Source: JAENVT01 sp031430695 (GTDB lineage: Bacteria; Actinomycetota; Acidimicrobiia; Acidimicrobiales; Ilumatobacteraceae). Taken from it: DNA of 64,000 nucleotides. Numbering within the stretch: position 1 is the stretch's first letter; each line of letters starts with the position of its first letter. The stretch spans positions 1 through 64,000 of the forward strand of contig JANPBZ010000142.1 of the NCBI GenBank assembly GCA_031430695.1. Reading direction: 5' to 3'. Of the stretch, positions 1-8,421 are shown in pieces. The notes beneath the pieces are model-generated. The model had not been told where the DNA came from and ran no database searches. It was given only the letters and a program-made list of their open reading frames with translations. A program made the translations under genes and the position numbers.

Positions 1-704
1 GACACCTCGATCAGCGCTTGCTCGATGCGGACCGTGCCGGCCTTCACGTCGACCGCCGACCACGGCAACCCCAACAACTCACTGCGCCGCAACCCGTACA
101 ACGCGGCGAGTCGCAGTGGCGCGCCCCAGCGATGGCTCGCAGTCACACCGAGGAAGCGCTGCAGGTCGGACTCTTCCCACGCTTCGACCTCGCGTTCGGC
201 GCGCACCTTCACGACGTTGCGTGGCATCGGCACGCGGCTGGCCGGGCTGCGGCGAAGGTCGCCGGCCTCGACCGCATCGGCGAGCGCGGCGCGCAACACC
301 GTGCGACAGATGCTGATGCTGCGACGCGACAGATGGCCGCCCTGGGCCAACCCCTCTAGCCACCGCGCGATGTCGCTGCGATCGAGGCGGTCGATGCGCA
401 CCGAGCCAATCCCCGCAGTGATGTGCCGGGCAGCCCACTCGTACTGCAGTCGCGACTTGTTGCCGATGTCAGTGCGCGACTCTGCCCACTGCGTGACGAC
501 GTAGCCGACCGTCGATCGATCGGAGCCGACCTCACCCGACGAAGCGAAGTCTGTGGCCGCAGCTTGAGCGGAACGCTTCGAACGAAACGTGCCGAGCTGA
601 CGCGGCCGCGACTTGCCCGAGGCGGTATCGATCCCGTCGACACGAACGACCCAACGATCGCGTTGTTGGCGCACAACCGGGCGCCCGGTCGGTTTCCAGG
701 TCAT
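1..704 (-). CDS. Tyrosine recombinase / phage-type integrase (N-terminal part, runs off window)
   Basis: Site-specific recombinase of the tyrosine integrase class, which inserts or excises mobile DNA. The reverse strand reads openly from ATG 704-702 to the window edge (about 234 residues). It starts MTWKPTGRPVVRQQRDRW, an AP2-like arm-binding region, followed by a SAM-like core-binding domain (GYVVTQWAESR, then LSRRSISICRTVLRAAL). The catalytic domain begins with LAALYGLRRSELLGLPW, holding the first catalytic Arg. The remaining catalytic residues (HxxR, Tyr) lie outside the window. A strong ribosome site GGGGAGG sits six bases before the ATG. It starts 120 bases from the 3' end of tRNA-Arg and reads away from it, so it probably belongs to an element integrated at that tRNA and extending leftward. 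Confidence 0.9.
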   Translation of the reverse strand, partial: MTWKPTGRPVVRQQRDRWVVRVDGIDTASGKSRPRQLGTFRSKRSAQAAATDFASSGEVGSDRSTVGYVVTQWAESRTDIGNKSRLQYEWAARHITAGIGSVRIDRLDRSDIARWLEGLAQGGHLSRRSISICRTVLRAALADAVEAGDLRRSPASRVPMPRNVVKVRAEREVEAWEESDLQRFLGVTASHRWGAPLRLAALYGLRRSELLGLPWSAVDVKAGTVRIEQALIEV

Positions 705-747
705 GGCGACCTCCCCGAATTCCTGATACATCGGTGATACATAGGGC

Positions 748-785
748 CAAAAATGGCCGATGGCCTCTCGCTCGGAGAAGCCATC
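748..785 (-). terminator. Probable Rho-independent terminator after tRNA-Arg
   Basis: On the reverse strand a GATGGC/GCCATC stem (6 bp) extends inward by a TCTC/GAGA stem after one mismatch. It is followed by CCATTTTTGG, which supplies a five-T run. It lies about 40 bases past the tRNA-Arg 3' end. It could also overlap the attachment site of the neighbouring integrated element. Confidence 0.5.
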
Positions 786-823
786 GCATCATATCACCGC
801 TGGTCAAGTCACAGATTTCTGAG

Positions 824-896
824 TGCGCTCGGAGGGACTCGAACCCCCAACCGTCTGATCCGAAGTCAGATGCTCTATCCATTGAGCTACGAACGC
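824..896 (-). tRNA. tRNA-Arg (anticodon TCG)
   Basis: A 73-nt cloverleaf on the reverse strand. The acceptor stem GCGTTCG pairs with CGAGCGC (one G-T pair) and the discriminator base is A; CCA is not encoded. The D-arm carries AGCTCAATGGATAGAGC. The anticodon arm is TCTGA-CTTCGGA-TCAGA, giving anticodon TCG for codon CGA. The T-arm holds GGTTCGAGTCC. The integrase gene lies just downstream, so the 3' half of this tRNA is the likely attachment core. Confidence 0.95.
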
Positions 897-1001
897 GTGC
901 GCTCCGTCAGATTACTCCAACAACTTCCGAGGGGTGGCTTGCAAGTGTTGTTAGGTTCCCCTATCTTGGGCCGCTACGGAGACAGACTCCTGATTACCCT
1001 C

Positions 1002-1044
1002 CACTCCGGTGGTGGCCCACCCGTCCCGGACCATCGCCGGAGTG
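1002..1044 (-). terminator. Inverted repeat downstream of the Fur-family gene
   Basis: Perfect 8-bp arms (CACTCCGG and CCGGAGTG) separated by 27 bases, placed 18 bases past the stop of the Fur-family gene. No T-run follows on the reverse strand, so function as a terminator is only a guess. The rest of the 897-1061 gap shows nothing else recognisable. Confidence 0.3.
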
Positions 1045-1061
1045 AGAGACCTTCGTCACCG

Positions 1062-1514
1062 CTACTTGCGCCGGCAATCGCCGCAGATTCCGTGCACGTC
1101 GAACAGGTGATGCGACTCGGCGAATCCTGCCGATGCCAGCAGCGACTGCATCTCCTTGGTGATCAACCGCTCGAGCTGCGGGCTGGGGTCGAAGTCGTTC
1201 ACCACGCCACAATCGGTGCACACCAGATGATGATGGTGATGGCTTGTCAACGATTCGGCGATCTCGAACCGATCGGTTCGGTCGGCACCTCCGACCCGTA
1301 CGGCAACGCCGGCATCACACAGTTCGGCGAGGTTGCGATACGCGGTCGACAAGGGGACGCCTGAGGTCTTTGCCACCTCGTCGGCGGTGACCGGACGATC
1401 CGATGTGCGCAACGCCGCCATCACTGCGACCCGGTGACGGGTGAGCCGCTGACCGGCCTTCTGCAACGTGGTCGATGCCAGAGTCGTGACGCCGTCGGTC
1501 GATGTGGCTTTCAC
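1062..1514 (-). CDS. Fur-family metal-responsive repressor (Zur/Fur-like)
   Basis: A 150-residue repressor that binds DNA when loaded with metal (zinc for Zur, iron for Fur, manganese for Mur). The N-terminal winged helix includes LTRHRVAVMAALR and the recognition helix GVPLSTAYRNLAEL. The metal region has a five-His run at 92-96, and two CxxC pairs at Cys99/Cys102 and Cys144/Cys147 that form the structural zinc site. Length matches the family. It is transcribed divergently from the metal ABC transporter, with a dyad between them, so it probably controls both. The link to a ZnuBC-like transporter favours Zur, but iron or manganese sensing cannot be excluded by reading. Confidence 0.9.
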   Translation of the reverse strand: MKATSTDGVTTLASTTLQKAGQRLTRHRVAVMAALRTSDRPVTADEVAKTSGVPLSTAYRNLAELCDAGVAVRVGGADRTDRFEIAESLTSHHHHHLVCTDCGVVNDFDPSPQLERLITKEMQSLLASAGFAESHHLFDVHGICGDCRRK

Positions 1515-1552
1515 GCCTCAAGCGTAACGCAACTTCATGCTCTTCGATATTG

Positions 1553-1569
1553 AGAATCGATCTCATTCT
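1553..1569. promoter_or_regulatory. Candidate Fur/Zur operator between divergent regulator and transporter
   Basis: AGAAT-N7-ATTCT dyad in the AT-rich 70-bp gap between the Fur-family gene and the ABC ATPase gene. Extended arms TTGAGAAT and ATTCTTGA agree at six of eight positions. Size and shape fit Fur-superfamily boxes. It ends 15 bases before the transporter GTG start, so bound repressor would block transcription. Confidence 0.55.
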
Positions 1570-1584
1570 TGATATGGTTAGATC

Positions 1585-2316
1585 GTGTCGCAGCTGCCAT
1601 CGGTTCTCGAGGTCATCGAGCTCGGGGTCAACTATGGCGACACGGTCGTGCTCGACGATGTCTCGTTCGCTGTCGGGCGCGGCGAACTGATTGGCGTCAT
1701 CGGTCCCAATGGTGCCGGCAAGAGCACGCTGTTCAAGGCGATCTGCGGTCTCGTGAATCACACTGGCGAGGTCGAGGTCAACGGGGTGCACTGCCACAGT
1801 CGCACCGACCGCATGGACATCGCCTACATCCCCCAACGCAGCGACAACGACATCACGTTCCCGATCACGGTGGGCGAACTGGTGCTGGCCGGGCGACGAC
1901 GCTTCCACCGTTGGTATGCCCGCCCGTCGTGTCACGACCGCATCGAAGCGCTGCGCATGCTTGCGCTGGTCGACCTCGCAGGGATGGAGCATCGATCGTT
2001 GAACCAACTGTCGAGTGGCCAACTGCAGCGCGCCTACCTCGCTCGGGCCTTGGCTCAAGAAGCGTCGGTGTTGATGCTCGACGAATCTCTCAGCGGCGTC
2101 GACCAACCGTCGACGGCCGAGTTGTTCGAAGTTTTCGAGCGACTGGTCGACCATGGATCCACGCTGCTGGTCGCGACACACGACCTGGCGCTGGCTCGGC
2201 GACGATTCTCGCGATGCCTGGCCGTGAATCGTCGTCTGCTCGGCGACGGCGCGCCCGACGTCGTGCTGACAACGCACATACTCGATCGAACCTTCGGCTC
2301 GGCGGCACCGGCATGA
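1585..2316 (+). CDS. znuC: Metal ABC transporter ATPase (zinc/manganese type)
   Basis: A 243-residue cytoplasmic ATPase that powers uptake of a divalent metal. Walker A is GPNGAGKST near residue 42, the signature is LSSGQLQRAYLARAL near 142, and Walker B is VLMLDESLSG followed by the ATHDL switch. The length and the ITFPITVGELVLAGR segment fit the ZnuC/MntA/SitB group. The GTG start lies right after the operator and no good ribosome site is visible, so the message may be nearly leaderless. It overlaps the permease gene by ATGA. No solute-binding protein gene follows in this window. Confidence 0.85.
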   Translation: MSQLPSVLEVIELGVNYGDTVVLDDVSFAVGRGELIGVIGPNGAGKSTLFKAICGLVNHTGEVEVNGVHCHSRTDRMDIAYIPQRSDNDITFPITVGELVLAGRRRFHRWYARPSCHDRIEALRMLALVDLAGMEHRSLNQLSSGQLQRAYLARALAQEASVLMLDESLSGVDQPSTAELFEVFERLVDHGSTLLVATHDLALARRRFSRCLAVNRRLLGDGAPDVVLTTHILDRTFGSAAPA

Positions 2317-3143
2317 TCGCCACGAGCCTTTTGGAAGGCGAATATCTCAAGGCCCTCATTGCGGCGGCCATCATCGGTGTGGTCGCTCCCGTAGTGGGCA
2401 CATGGATCGTGCTGCGACGAATGGCGAACCTTGGCGACACGATGTCTCACGGCACGCTGGCCGGCGTCGGCATCGCCTATGCGGTGGGCGCCAACGTGCT
2501 GCTGGGCGCACTCGGGGCTGGTGTCGTCATTGCCGTGCTGCTGATTCTGTTCTCGGCAAGCCAGCGGTTGGGCCACGAGACCATCATCGCCGTGATGGGC
2601 AGCGCCCTGTTCGCGATCGGCATCATCGTGATCTCGCGAGTCGACACCACCGAGGAGCTCGAGCACATCCTGTTCGGCGACGTGTTGCAGCTCACCTGGA
2701 GCCAGATCGGGTTCAACGTGGTGATCGGTTCGATCGCCGTCGGTCTGGTTCTGCTGCTGTTCAGCGAATTGCGCCTGGCATCGTTCGATCACGTGCAGGC
2801 CGAGCAGGTCGGTGTGCGCGTCGAACTGGTGCAAGCGGTGCTCGTCGTACTCCTCGCGGTTGTCGTGGTGATCAGCCTGCGTACCGTCGGTTCGATCATG
2901 TCGGTCAGCATGCTCGTGACGCCTGCCGCCACGGCTCGCCTGGTCAGCCCTACGCTTCGCCGAATGACCATCGTCGGCATCGCGCTCGGCGTGTCGGAAG
3001 CTGTCGCCGGCGTCGTGCTCGGCCGGGCACTCGAGGTGCCTCCCGGCGCGACGATCGGACTGCTCGCAGCCGTTGTGTTCGCCGTCACCTACGTGGCGGC
3101 GCTGCCGCGGCGCATGCCACACCATCACCGACCGCTCGGCTGA
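2313..3143 (+). CDS. znuB: Metal ABC transporter permease (ZnuB/MntB family)
   Basis: Integral membrane permease of 276 residues for zinc- or manganese-type ABC import. Start ATG overlaps the ATPase stop as ATGA. About eight hydrophobic helices are visible. Family features include GTWIVLRRMANLGDTMSHGTLAG near the N-terminus and VRTVG-like SLRTVGSIMSVSMLVTPAA near residue 195. The C-terminus is His-rich (MPHHHRPLG). Co-transcription with the ATPase is nearly certain. The substrate-binding lipoprotein expected in this system is absent locally; it may be elsewhere. Confidence 0.87.
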   Translation: MIATSLLEGEYLKALIAAAIIGVVAPVVGTWIVLRRMANLGDTMSHGTLAGVGIAYAVGANVLLGALGAGVVIAVLLILFSASQRLGHETIIAVMGSALFAIGIIVISRVDTTEELEHILFGDVLQLTWSQIGFNVVIGSIAVGLVLLLFSELRLASFDHVQAEQVGVRVELVQAVLVVLLAVVVVISLRTVGSIMSVSMLVTPAATARLVSPTLRRMTIVGIALGVSEAVAGVVLGRALEVPPGATIGLLAAVVFAVTYVAALPRRMPHHHRPLG

Positions 3144-3241
3144 AACCACATCCGTCGTTCCCATGTGGACGGGCACCGCGTGATGAGGCATGATGGGGCC
3201 GCGCGCCATGGGGGCCCGCCGACTCCGAGGGGGGATCACAC

Positions 3242-3700
3242 GTGCAGATTCACGTCACCGTCAACGGCACGGTTCACGAGAGCGATGTCGAGCCGCGCAC
3301 GCTGCTCGTGCACTACGTCCGCGAAGCCCTCGGACTCACCGGCACCAATGTCGGCTGCGATACGTCGTCGTGCGGCGCATGCAGCCTGCACCTCAACGGC
3401 GAGGCCGTGAAGAGCTGCACCGTGCTGGCTGTCCAGGCCGATGGGGCCGACATCTTGACCATCGAGGGACTCGCCCAGAACGGCGAGATGCACCCGATGC
3501 AGAAGGCCTTCATGGAGAACCACGGCCTGCAGTGCGGATACTGCACACCGGGCATGGTGATGGCGGCGACCAGCCTGTTGAAGGAGAACCCGAGTCCGAC
3601 CGAGCAGGAAGTGCGGATCGGTCTCGAGGGCAACCTGTGCCGTTGCACGGGCTATCACAACATCGTGCAGGCCGTGCTGGCCTGCGCTGCAGGTAACTGA
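3242..3700 (+). CDS. Molybdenum hydroxylase small [2Fe-2S] subunit, form II Cox-type
   Basis: The 152-residue iron-sulfur subunit passes electrons from the Mo centre to FAD. An N-terminal plant-ferredoxin-like domain has GCDTSSCGACSLHLNGE and a downstream Cys (KSCTV). The C-terminal helical domain has QCGYCTPGM and CRCTGY, so both [2Fe-2S] clusters are complete. The GTG start follows a GAGGGGGGATC ribosome site. It heads a small-large-medium operon. Subunit order and the large-subunit motif place it in form II, whose substrate is not settled, so the symbol coxS is withheld. Confidence 0.92.
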   Translation: MQIHVTVNGTVHESDVEPRTLLVHYVREALGLTGTNVGCDTSSCGACSLHLNGEAVKSCTVLAVQADGADILTIEGLAQNGEMHPMQKAFMENHGLQCGYCTPGMVMAATSLLKENPSPTEQEVRIGLEGNLCRCTGYHNIVQAVLACAAGN

Positions 3701-3738
3701 CACCGACTCCGCCTGATACCGACTTTGAAGGAGTGGTC

Positions 3739-6147
3739 ATGACCGTCACCGAAGTTCGGCCCACATCCGTTCTGGGCCAGCGGCTGCTCCGCCGCGAAGA
3801 TCCCGCCTTGCTCACCGGCGAAGCCAAGTTCACCAACGACCTCGTCATTCCCGGCGCCCTGCACCTCGCTGTTCTGCGCAGCCCGTATGCGCACGCCCGC
3901 ATCACTGCTGTCGACGTTTCGGCCGCGGCCGCAATGCCCGGAGTGGTTGCCGCATACAGCGGCGCCGACCTCGCGTCGCTGTGGGGTGCGCCCATGCCGT
4001 GCGCGTGGCCCGTGACGGCCGACATGAAGAACCCGGCGCACTATCCGCTCGCCGTCAGCAAGGCCGCCTACGCAGGCGACGGCGTGGCCTGCGTGTTGGC
4101 CACCAGCGACGCCGCTGCGCGCGATGCGATCGATGCGATCGACGTCACCTACGAGCCACTGTCACCGGTGATCGATCTCAACGACGCGCTCAGCGATCGC
4201 GTCGTCATCCACGAAGAACTCGGCACCAACAAGAGCTACACGTGGGACCTCAAGGTCGAAGGCCACGAGGGCCAGATCGACGAGGCCTTCGCCGCCGCGG
4301 CCTACACGGTCAGCGAACAGTACGTACAGCAGCGCCTGATCCCGATGGCCATGGAACCTCGCGCGGTCGCAGCAGTGCCGCAGCCGTACGGCGGCGACAT
4401 GATCCTGTACTCGGCGACACAGGTGCCGCACATCCTCAAGATCATGACAGCCCTGACGCTTGGCATTCCCGAGCAGCAGATGCGCGTGATCGCACCTGCG
4501 GTCGGCGGAGGATTCGGCTCCAAGCTCAACGTCTACGCCGAGGAGCTGCTGTGCGTCGCGCTGGCCCGCAAGCACGCGGTGCCGGTGCGATGGAACGAGG
4601 AGCGCAGTGAGGGCGCTCAGGCCACCATCCAAGGTCGCGGTCAGATCCAGAACATCGAACTGGCCGCCGACGCCGATGGCAAGGTCACCGCCGTGCGGGT
4701 GCGGTTGCTCGCCGACATGGGCGCGTATCTGCAGCTGGTCACCCCCGGCATCCCGCTGCTCGGCGCCTTCCTGTATGCCGGCGTCTACGACATCCCAGTG
4801 GCGTACGACTTCTCGTGCACCAGTGTGTTCACCACGATGACCCCGACCGACGCCTACCGCGGCGCCGGCCGCCCAGAAGCGACCTATGCAATCGAGCGCG
4901 CCATGAATGCGCTCGCCGCCAAGATCGGCGTCGATCCCGTCGAGTTGCGCCGGCGTAACTTCATCCGCAAGGAGCAGTTCCCGTACACAGCGTTCAGTGG
5001 GCTGGTCTACGACTCTGGCGATCACGACGCTGCCGCGACGATGGCCTTGGGGTTGGCCGACTACGAGGGCACGCGAGCTCGGCAGAAGGTTCAGAACATC
5101 CCCGGCGCCGCCAAGCTCATCGGCATTGGCGTCAGTACCTACTTCGAGATGTGCGGTTTGGCCCCATCACGTGTGCTCGCCTCGTTGAACTACTCCGCCG
5201 GCGGATGGGAGGCAGCAACCGTGCGGGTGCTACCGACCAACAAGATTCAGGTGGTGACCGGCACGTCTCCGCACGGTCAAGGGCACGAGACCGCGTGGAG
5301 CATGATCGTCGCCGAAAAGCTGGGGGTCAGCCCCGATGACGTCGACGTGCTGCACAGCGACACGGCCATTGCTCCTCTTGGCCTCGATACCTACGGATCG
5401 CGATCGTTGCCCGTCGGGGGTGTGGCCATCGCCATGGCCTGCGACAAGGTGATCGACAAAGCCGCCAAGATTGCTGCCCACCAGTTGGAGGCAAACGAAG
5501 CCGACCTCGAGTTCGTCGGCGGCACGTTCACGGTGAAGGGCTCGCCCGATCGAAGCATGCCGCTCGCGGCCATCGCCTTCGAGGCGTTCACCGCTCACAA
5601 TCTGCCCGACGGACTCGAGCCCAATCTCGAGTGCCAGGTCACCTACGATCCCCCGAACTTCTCGTGGCCGTTCGGTACGCACATCTGCACGGTCGAGGTC
5701 GACACCGAGACCGGCCAGGTCGACGTGCTGCAGTACGTCGCCGTCGACGACTGCGGTGTGCAGGTCAATCCGTTGATCGTCGATGGACAGGTACACGGTG
5801 GCGTCATCCAGGGCCTCGCTCAGGCGCTGTACGAAGAAGCCGTCTACGACAACGACGGCAACTTGAAGACATCGACGCTGGCCGAGTACCTCGTACCCGC
5901 CGCCTGCGACGTTCCGCCGATCACCCTCGGCCACACCGTCACCCCGTCACCGACCAATCAGCTCGGCGTGAAGGGCATCGGCGAGGCCGGCACCATCGGC
6001 GCGGCACCCGCAGTCATCAATGCGGTGGTCGACGCCCTGTCGAGCCTCGGTGTCACCGACCTGCCGATGCCGGCCAGTCCGCACAACGTCTGGAAAGCAA
6101 TGCAAGCCGCAGCAGTCAACAGCCAAACTAGAGGAGCAACCACGTGA
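3739..6147 (+). CDS. Molybdenum hydroxylase large subunit, form II CoxL-like (AYRGAGR)
   Basis: Mo-pterin subunit of 802 residues in the xanthine oxidase family. GGGFGSK near residue 254 and the catalytic Glu in KGIGEAGTIG near 748 are present. The active-site loop around residues 371-377 reads AYRGAGR, the form II signature, and lacks the Cys that holds copper in true CO dehydrogenase. The substrate could be CO at low activity, an aldehyde or an N-heterocycle. ATG 3739 is preferred over the in-frame GTG six bases earlier because GAAGGAG is correctly spaced before it. It overlaps the next gene. Confidence 0.93.
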   Translation: MTVTEVRPTSVLGQRLLRREDPALLTGEAKFTNDLVIPGALHLAVLRSPYAHARITAVDVSAAAAMPGVVAAYSGADLASLWGAPMPCAWPVTADMKNPAHYPLAVSKAAYAGDGVACVLATSDAAARDAIDAIDVTYEPLSPVIDLNDALSDRVVIHEELGTNKSYTWDLKVEGHEGQIDEAFAAAAYTVSEQYVQQRLIPMAMEPRAVAAVPQPYGGDMILYSATQVPHILKIMTALTLGIPEQQMRVIAPAVGGGFGSKLNVYAEELLCVALARKHAVPVRWNEERSEGAQATIQGRGQIQNIELAADADGKVTAVRVRLLADMGAYLQLVTPGIPLLGAFLYAGVYDIPVAYDFSCTSVFTTMTPTDAYRGAGRPEATYAIERAMNALAAKIGVDPVELRRRNFIRKEQFPYTAFSGLVYDSGDHDAAATMALGLADYEGTRARQKVQNIPGAAKLIGIGVSTYFEMCGLAPSRVLASLNYSAGGWEAATVRVLPTNKIQVVTGTSPHGQGHETAWSMIVAEKLGVSPDDVDVLHSDTAIAPLGLDTYGSRSLPVGGVAIAMACDKVIDKAAKIAAHQLEANEADLEFVGGTFTVKGSPDRSMPLAAIAFEAFTAHNLPDGLEPNLECQVTYDPPNFSWPFGTHICTVEVDTETGQVDVLQYVAVDDCGVQVNPLIVDGQVHGGVIQGLAQALYEEAVYDNDGNLKTSTLAEYLVPAACDVPPITLGHTVTPSPTNQLGVKGIGEAGTIGAAPAVINAVVDALSSLGVTDLPMPASPHNVWKAMQAAAVNSQTRGATT

Positions 6148-6962
6148 TTCCCGCCGCCTTCGACTACGTCCGCGCCGGTTCTGCCGAAGAGGCCATCCGC
6201 CTCATCGGCGAGCACGGAGACGACGCCAAGTTCCTCGCCGGCGGGCACAGCCTGCTGCCGCTCATGAAGCTGAGGCTGGCGCAGCCAAGCGTGCTGGTCG
6301 ACATCGGCCGCATCAGCGACCTGTCGTACATCAGAGATGCAGGCGATCACATCGCCATCGGTGCGTTGACCCGCCACATGGACTTGGAGACGAGTTCGGT
6401 TCTCGCCGAGCATGTGCCACTGTTGGCCCACGCCGCCAGCCACGTCGGCGATCCGCAGGTGCGCCATCGCGGCACGATCGGCGGCTCCATTGCCCACAGT
6501 GATCCGGCAAGCGATCTACCTGCCACCACGTTGGCGCTGGGCGCGACCTACGTCGCCCAGGGCCCCAACGGAACCCGCGAGATCGCCGCCGGCGACTTCT
6601 TCCAAGGTTTCCTGGAGACGTCGCTTGGAGCCGACGAGATGCTGACCGAGATCCGCGTCCCAAAGATGCAAGGTGCCGGGTGGAACTTCCAGAAGTTCAA
6701 CCGCCGCGCCCAGGACTGGGCGATCGTCGGTGTCGCTGCATGGCGGCGCAACGGCGACTGCGGCATTGGTCTGGTCAACATGGGTTCCACCCCGATCCTG
6801 GCATCGAGCGTGGCGAACGCGCTCGCCCAGGGCTCGTCGATCGCCGAAGCAGCACAACTCGCGGCGGAAGAAGCCGAGCCGCAGAGCGACCTCAACGCCA
6901 GCCCGGAATACCGCGTGCACCTCGCCAAGGTCCTGGTGCGCCGCGCCCTCGAAGCCTGCTGA
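6144..6962 (+). CDS. Molybdenum hydroxylase medium FAD subunit, form II CoxM-like
   Basis: FAD-binding subunit of 272 residues, passing electrons out of the form II hydroxylase. FAD pyrophosphate-binding signatures AGGHSLLPLMKLRL (near residue 32) and HRGTIGGSIAHSDPASD (near 110) are intact. The C-terminal CO-dehydrogenase flavoprotein domain includes YRVHLAKVLVRRALE. It starts at GTG 6144, overlapping the large-subunit stop, and closes the three-gene operon. Confidence 0.92.
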   Translation: MIPAAFDYVRAGSAEEAIRLIGEHGDDAKFLAGGHSLLPLMKLRLAQPSVLVDIGRISDLSYIRDAGDHIAIGALTRHMDLETSSVLAEHVPLLAHAASHVGDPQVRHRGTIGGSIAHSDPASDLPATTLALGATYVAQGPNGTREIAAGDFFQGFLETSLGADEMLTEIRVPKMQGAGWNFQKFNRRAQDWAIVGVAAWRRNGDCGIGLVNMGSTPILASSVANALAQGSSIAEAAQLAAEEAEPQSDLNASPEYRVHLAKVLVRRALEAC

Positions 6963-7000
6963 ACTCCGTTCAGCACCTCCTATCGCTAGCCTGGTAGGCC

Positions 7001-8005
7001 ATGTCCGTCGTGGCCGACCAACCCAAGCTCGACCATCGGGTCGCCCTCGGCGCGGTCGTTCCGATCGACTATCTCGCCTGGGTACGGCGTACTGCGCTGA
7101 CATGTTTCAGTGTGTATGCAGTCGTGTGGACACGAGATCACGGCATTCTCTGGGACCGTCTGGGCATCGCTCGCGCGGTGACTGTTTTCCTGATCTGCGC
7201 CTTCGTTGGACGGCCCGCCAGACAGTGGGGCATGTTGGCCATCGACTTGACGCTGTACTCCGCGATGTGGTTCGCCTACGAGACCACGCGGGGCGCGGCC
7301 GATGGCAAGATCTTCGGGATCAAGTTCCCGTTGCAGGTGCAGTCGGTGCGCAACATCGACCGGGCGATGTTCTTCGGCAACGATCCCAACACAGTCCTGC
7401 AGGATCACTTCTGGAAATCCAGTGTCCACTGGTGGGACAAGGTCGCCTCGCTGACGTACTTCACCCACTTCATCTTGGTCCCGATCGTGATGGGTGCGCT
7501 GTGGGCCACCACGCGCCGCCAGTGGGTCCGGTTCATGAAGCGCTTTGCAACGGTGCTCGGCGTGGCCTGCACCATGTTCATCCTCCTCCCGACCGTGCCG
7601 CCCTGGATGGCGGCAAAGAACTACGACCTGCTGCCACCACTCACGCGTAGCGCCGGTCGCGGCTTCACCGCCATGGGCTTGCACGCCGCTGCCAGCAGTT
7701 GGAAGACGGCCCTCGACTGGGGCAACGCGGTTGCCGCCATGCCATCGCTGCACGCCTCGTTTGCACTGATCGTGCCCGCCTTCTTCCTGCCGTGGATCAA
7801 GCCGCGCTGGCTGAAGATCGCGGTGTTCGCCTTCCCCGTCCTGATGCTGACGTCATTGGTCTACCTCGCCGAGCACTGGGTGATCGACGGGCTGATCGGC
7901 TGGGCAATCGTCGGCGGCTCGTTCTGGTTCTGGAACCGATTCGAGAGGCGCCAGCGACGCAACCGGGCACAACGCAGCCACCGCGCCTTGGCCGCGCTGG
8001 GATGA
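7001..8005 (+). CDS. PAP2-superfamily membrane phosphatase (inositolphosphotransferase-like)
   Basis: Membrane protein of 334 residues, with about six transmembrane segments, that should hydrolyse or transfer a lipid phosphate. The PAP2 core is visible: PSLHASFAL near residue 248 (SxH motif) and AEHWVIDGLIGW near 290 (distal His and Asp). The N-terminal half (AYETTRGAADG, FGNDPN, VHWWDK) resembles the actinobacterial type that transfers phosphate groups to inositol lipids or acts in cell-wall lipid recycling. The next gene overlaps by ATGA, so the two are translated together. Confidence 0.82.
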   Translation: MSVVADQPKLDHRVALGAVVPIDYLAWVRRTALTCFSVYAVVWTRDHGILWDRLGIARAVTVFLICAFVGRPARQWGMLAIDLTLYSAMWFAYETTRGAADGKIFGIKFPLQVQSVRNIDRAMFFGNDPNTVLQDHFWKSSVHWWDKVASLTYFTHFILVPIVMGALWATTRRQWVRFMKRFATVLGVACTMFILLPTVPPWMAAKNYDLLPPLTRSAGRGFTAMGLHAAASSWKTALDWGNAVAAMPSLHASFALIVPAFFLPWIKPRWLKIAVFAFPVLMLTSLVYLAEHWVIDGLIGWAIVGGSFWFWNRFERRQRRNRAQRSHRALAALG

Positions 8006-8421
8006 ACCCGCCATTCGTCCTGCTCGATCACAGTTTCCTCGCGGCAGTAGCCGATATCGACGACGCCGATCACGATGAGGCTGTCGCGATCTACCGAGCG
8101 CTGCTCGACGACTTCGTCGAGCAGCGGTGCTTGCTGGTTGCCCGCACCGATCACCTCGCTGCTGTCGCCAATGACGAGTTGTACGCGTCGATCGACAAAC
8201 TGCACGTCGCCCGTCAACATCGCAACGCGGCCAAGGAGTTGGTGCGTGGCACAGGGATCGGTATCGACGAGGCGATCACGCTGGTGCTGATCCACCGCTC
8301 GAAGATCCGCAAGATCGCCACGTTCGACGAACGGTTGACGCACTACGACCTCGACATCATCACCTCTGTGCTATCGAAGGGTGCCGAGCCGGCGAGCCCC
8401 GAGACGCGACCTAACGCCTAA
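8002..8421 (+). CDS. PIN-like domain protein
   Basis: A 139-residue protein resembling PIN-fold ribonucleases. The N-terminus FVLLDHSFLAAV supplies the first acidic residue, DADHDEAVAIYRALL follows, and the C-terminal IATFDERLTHYDLDII fits the last conserved Asp of PIN domains. Stand-alone PIN proteins often act as toxins with an antitoxin upstream. Here no antitoxin is seen; the gene is coupled to a PAP2 phosphatase, so a TA role is not supported. Whether all catalytic acids are present cannot be settled by reading. Confidence 0.65.
   Translation: MNPPFVLLDHSFLAAVADIDDADHDEAVAIYRALLDDFVEQRCLLVARTDHLAAVANDELYASIDKLHVARQHRNAAKELVRGTGIGIDEAITLVLIHRSKIRKIATFDERLTHYDLDIITSVLSKGAEPASPETRPNA

Noticed and set aside
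753..1364. 203-residue forward frame across the tRNA and the Fur gene
   Set aside because: It reads through tRNA-Arg and antisense to a clear Fur-family gene.
2055..3239. 394-residue reverse frame across the metal permease
   Set aside because: His/Asp-rich shadow translation; the forward permease has proper membrane helices and family motifs.
3739..6147. Calling the first large subunit a true CO dehydrogenase
   Set aside because: The active-site loop is AYRGAGR and has no copper-binding Cys, so form II with unknown substrate is the honest call.
8002..8421. Toxin of a toxin-antitoxin module
   Set aside because: PIN-like fold only; no antitoxin-like gene next to it, and it is coupled to a PAP2 phosphatase.
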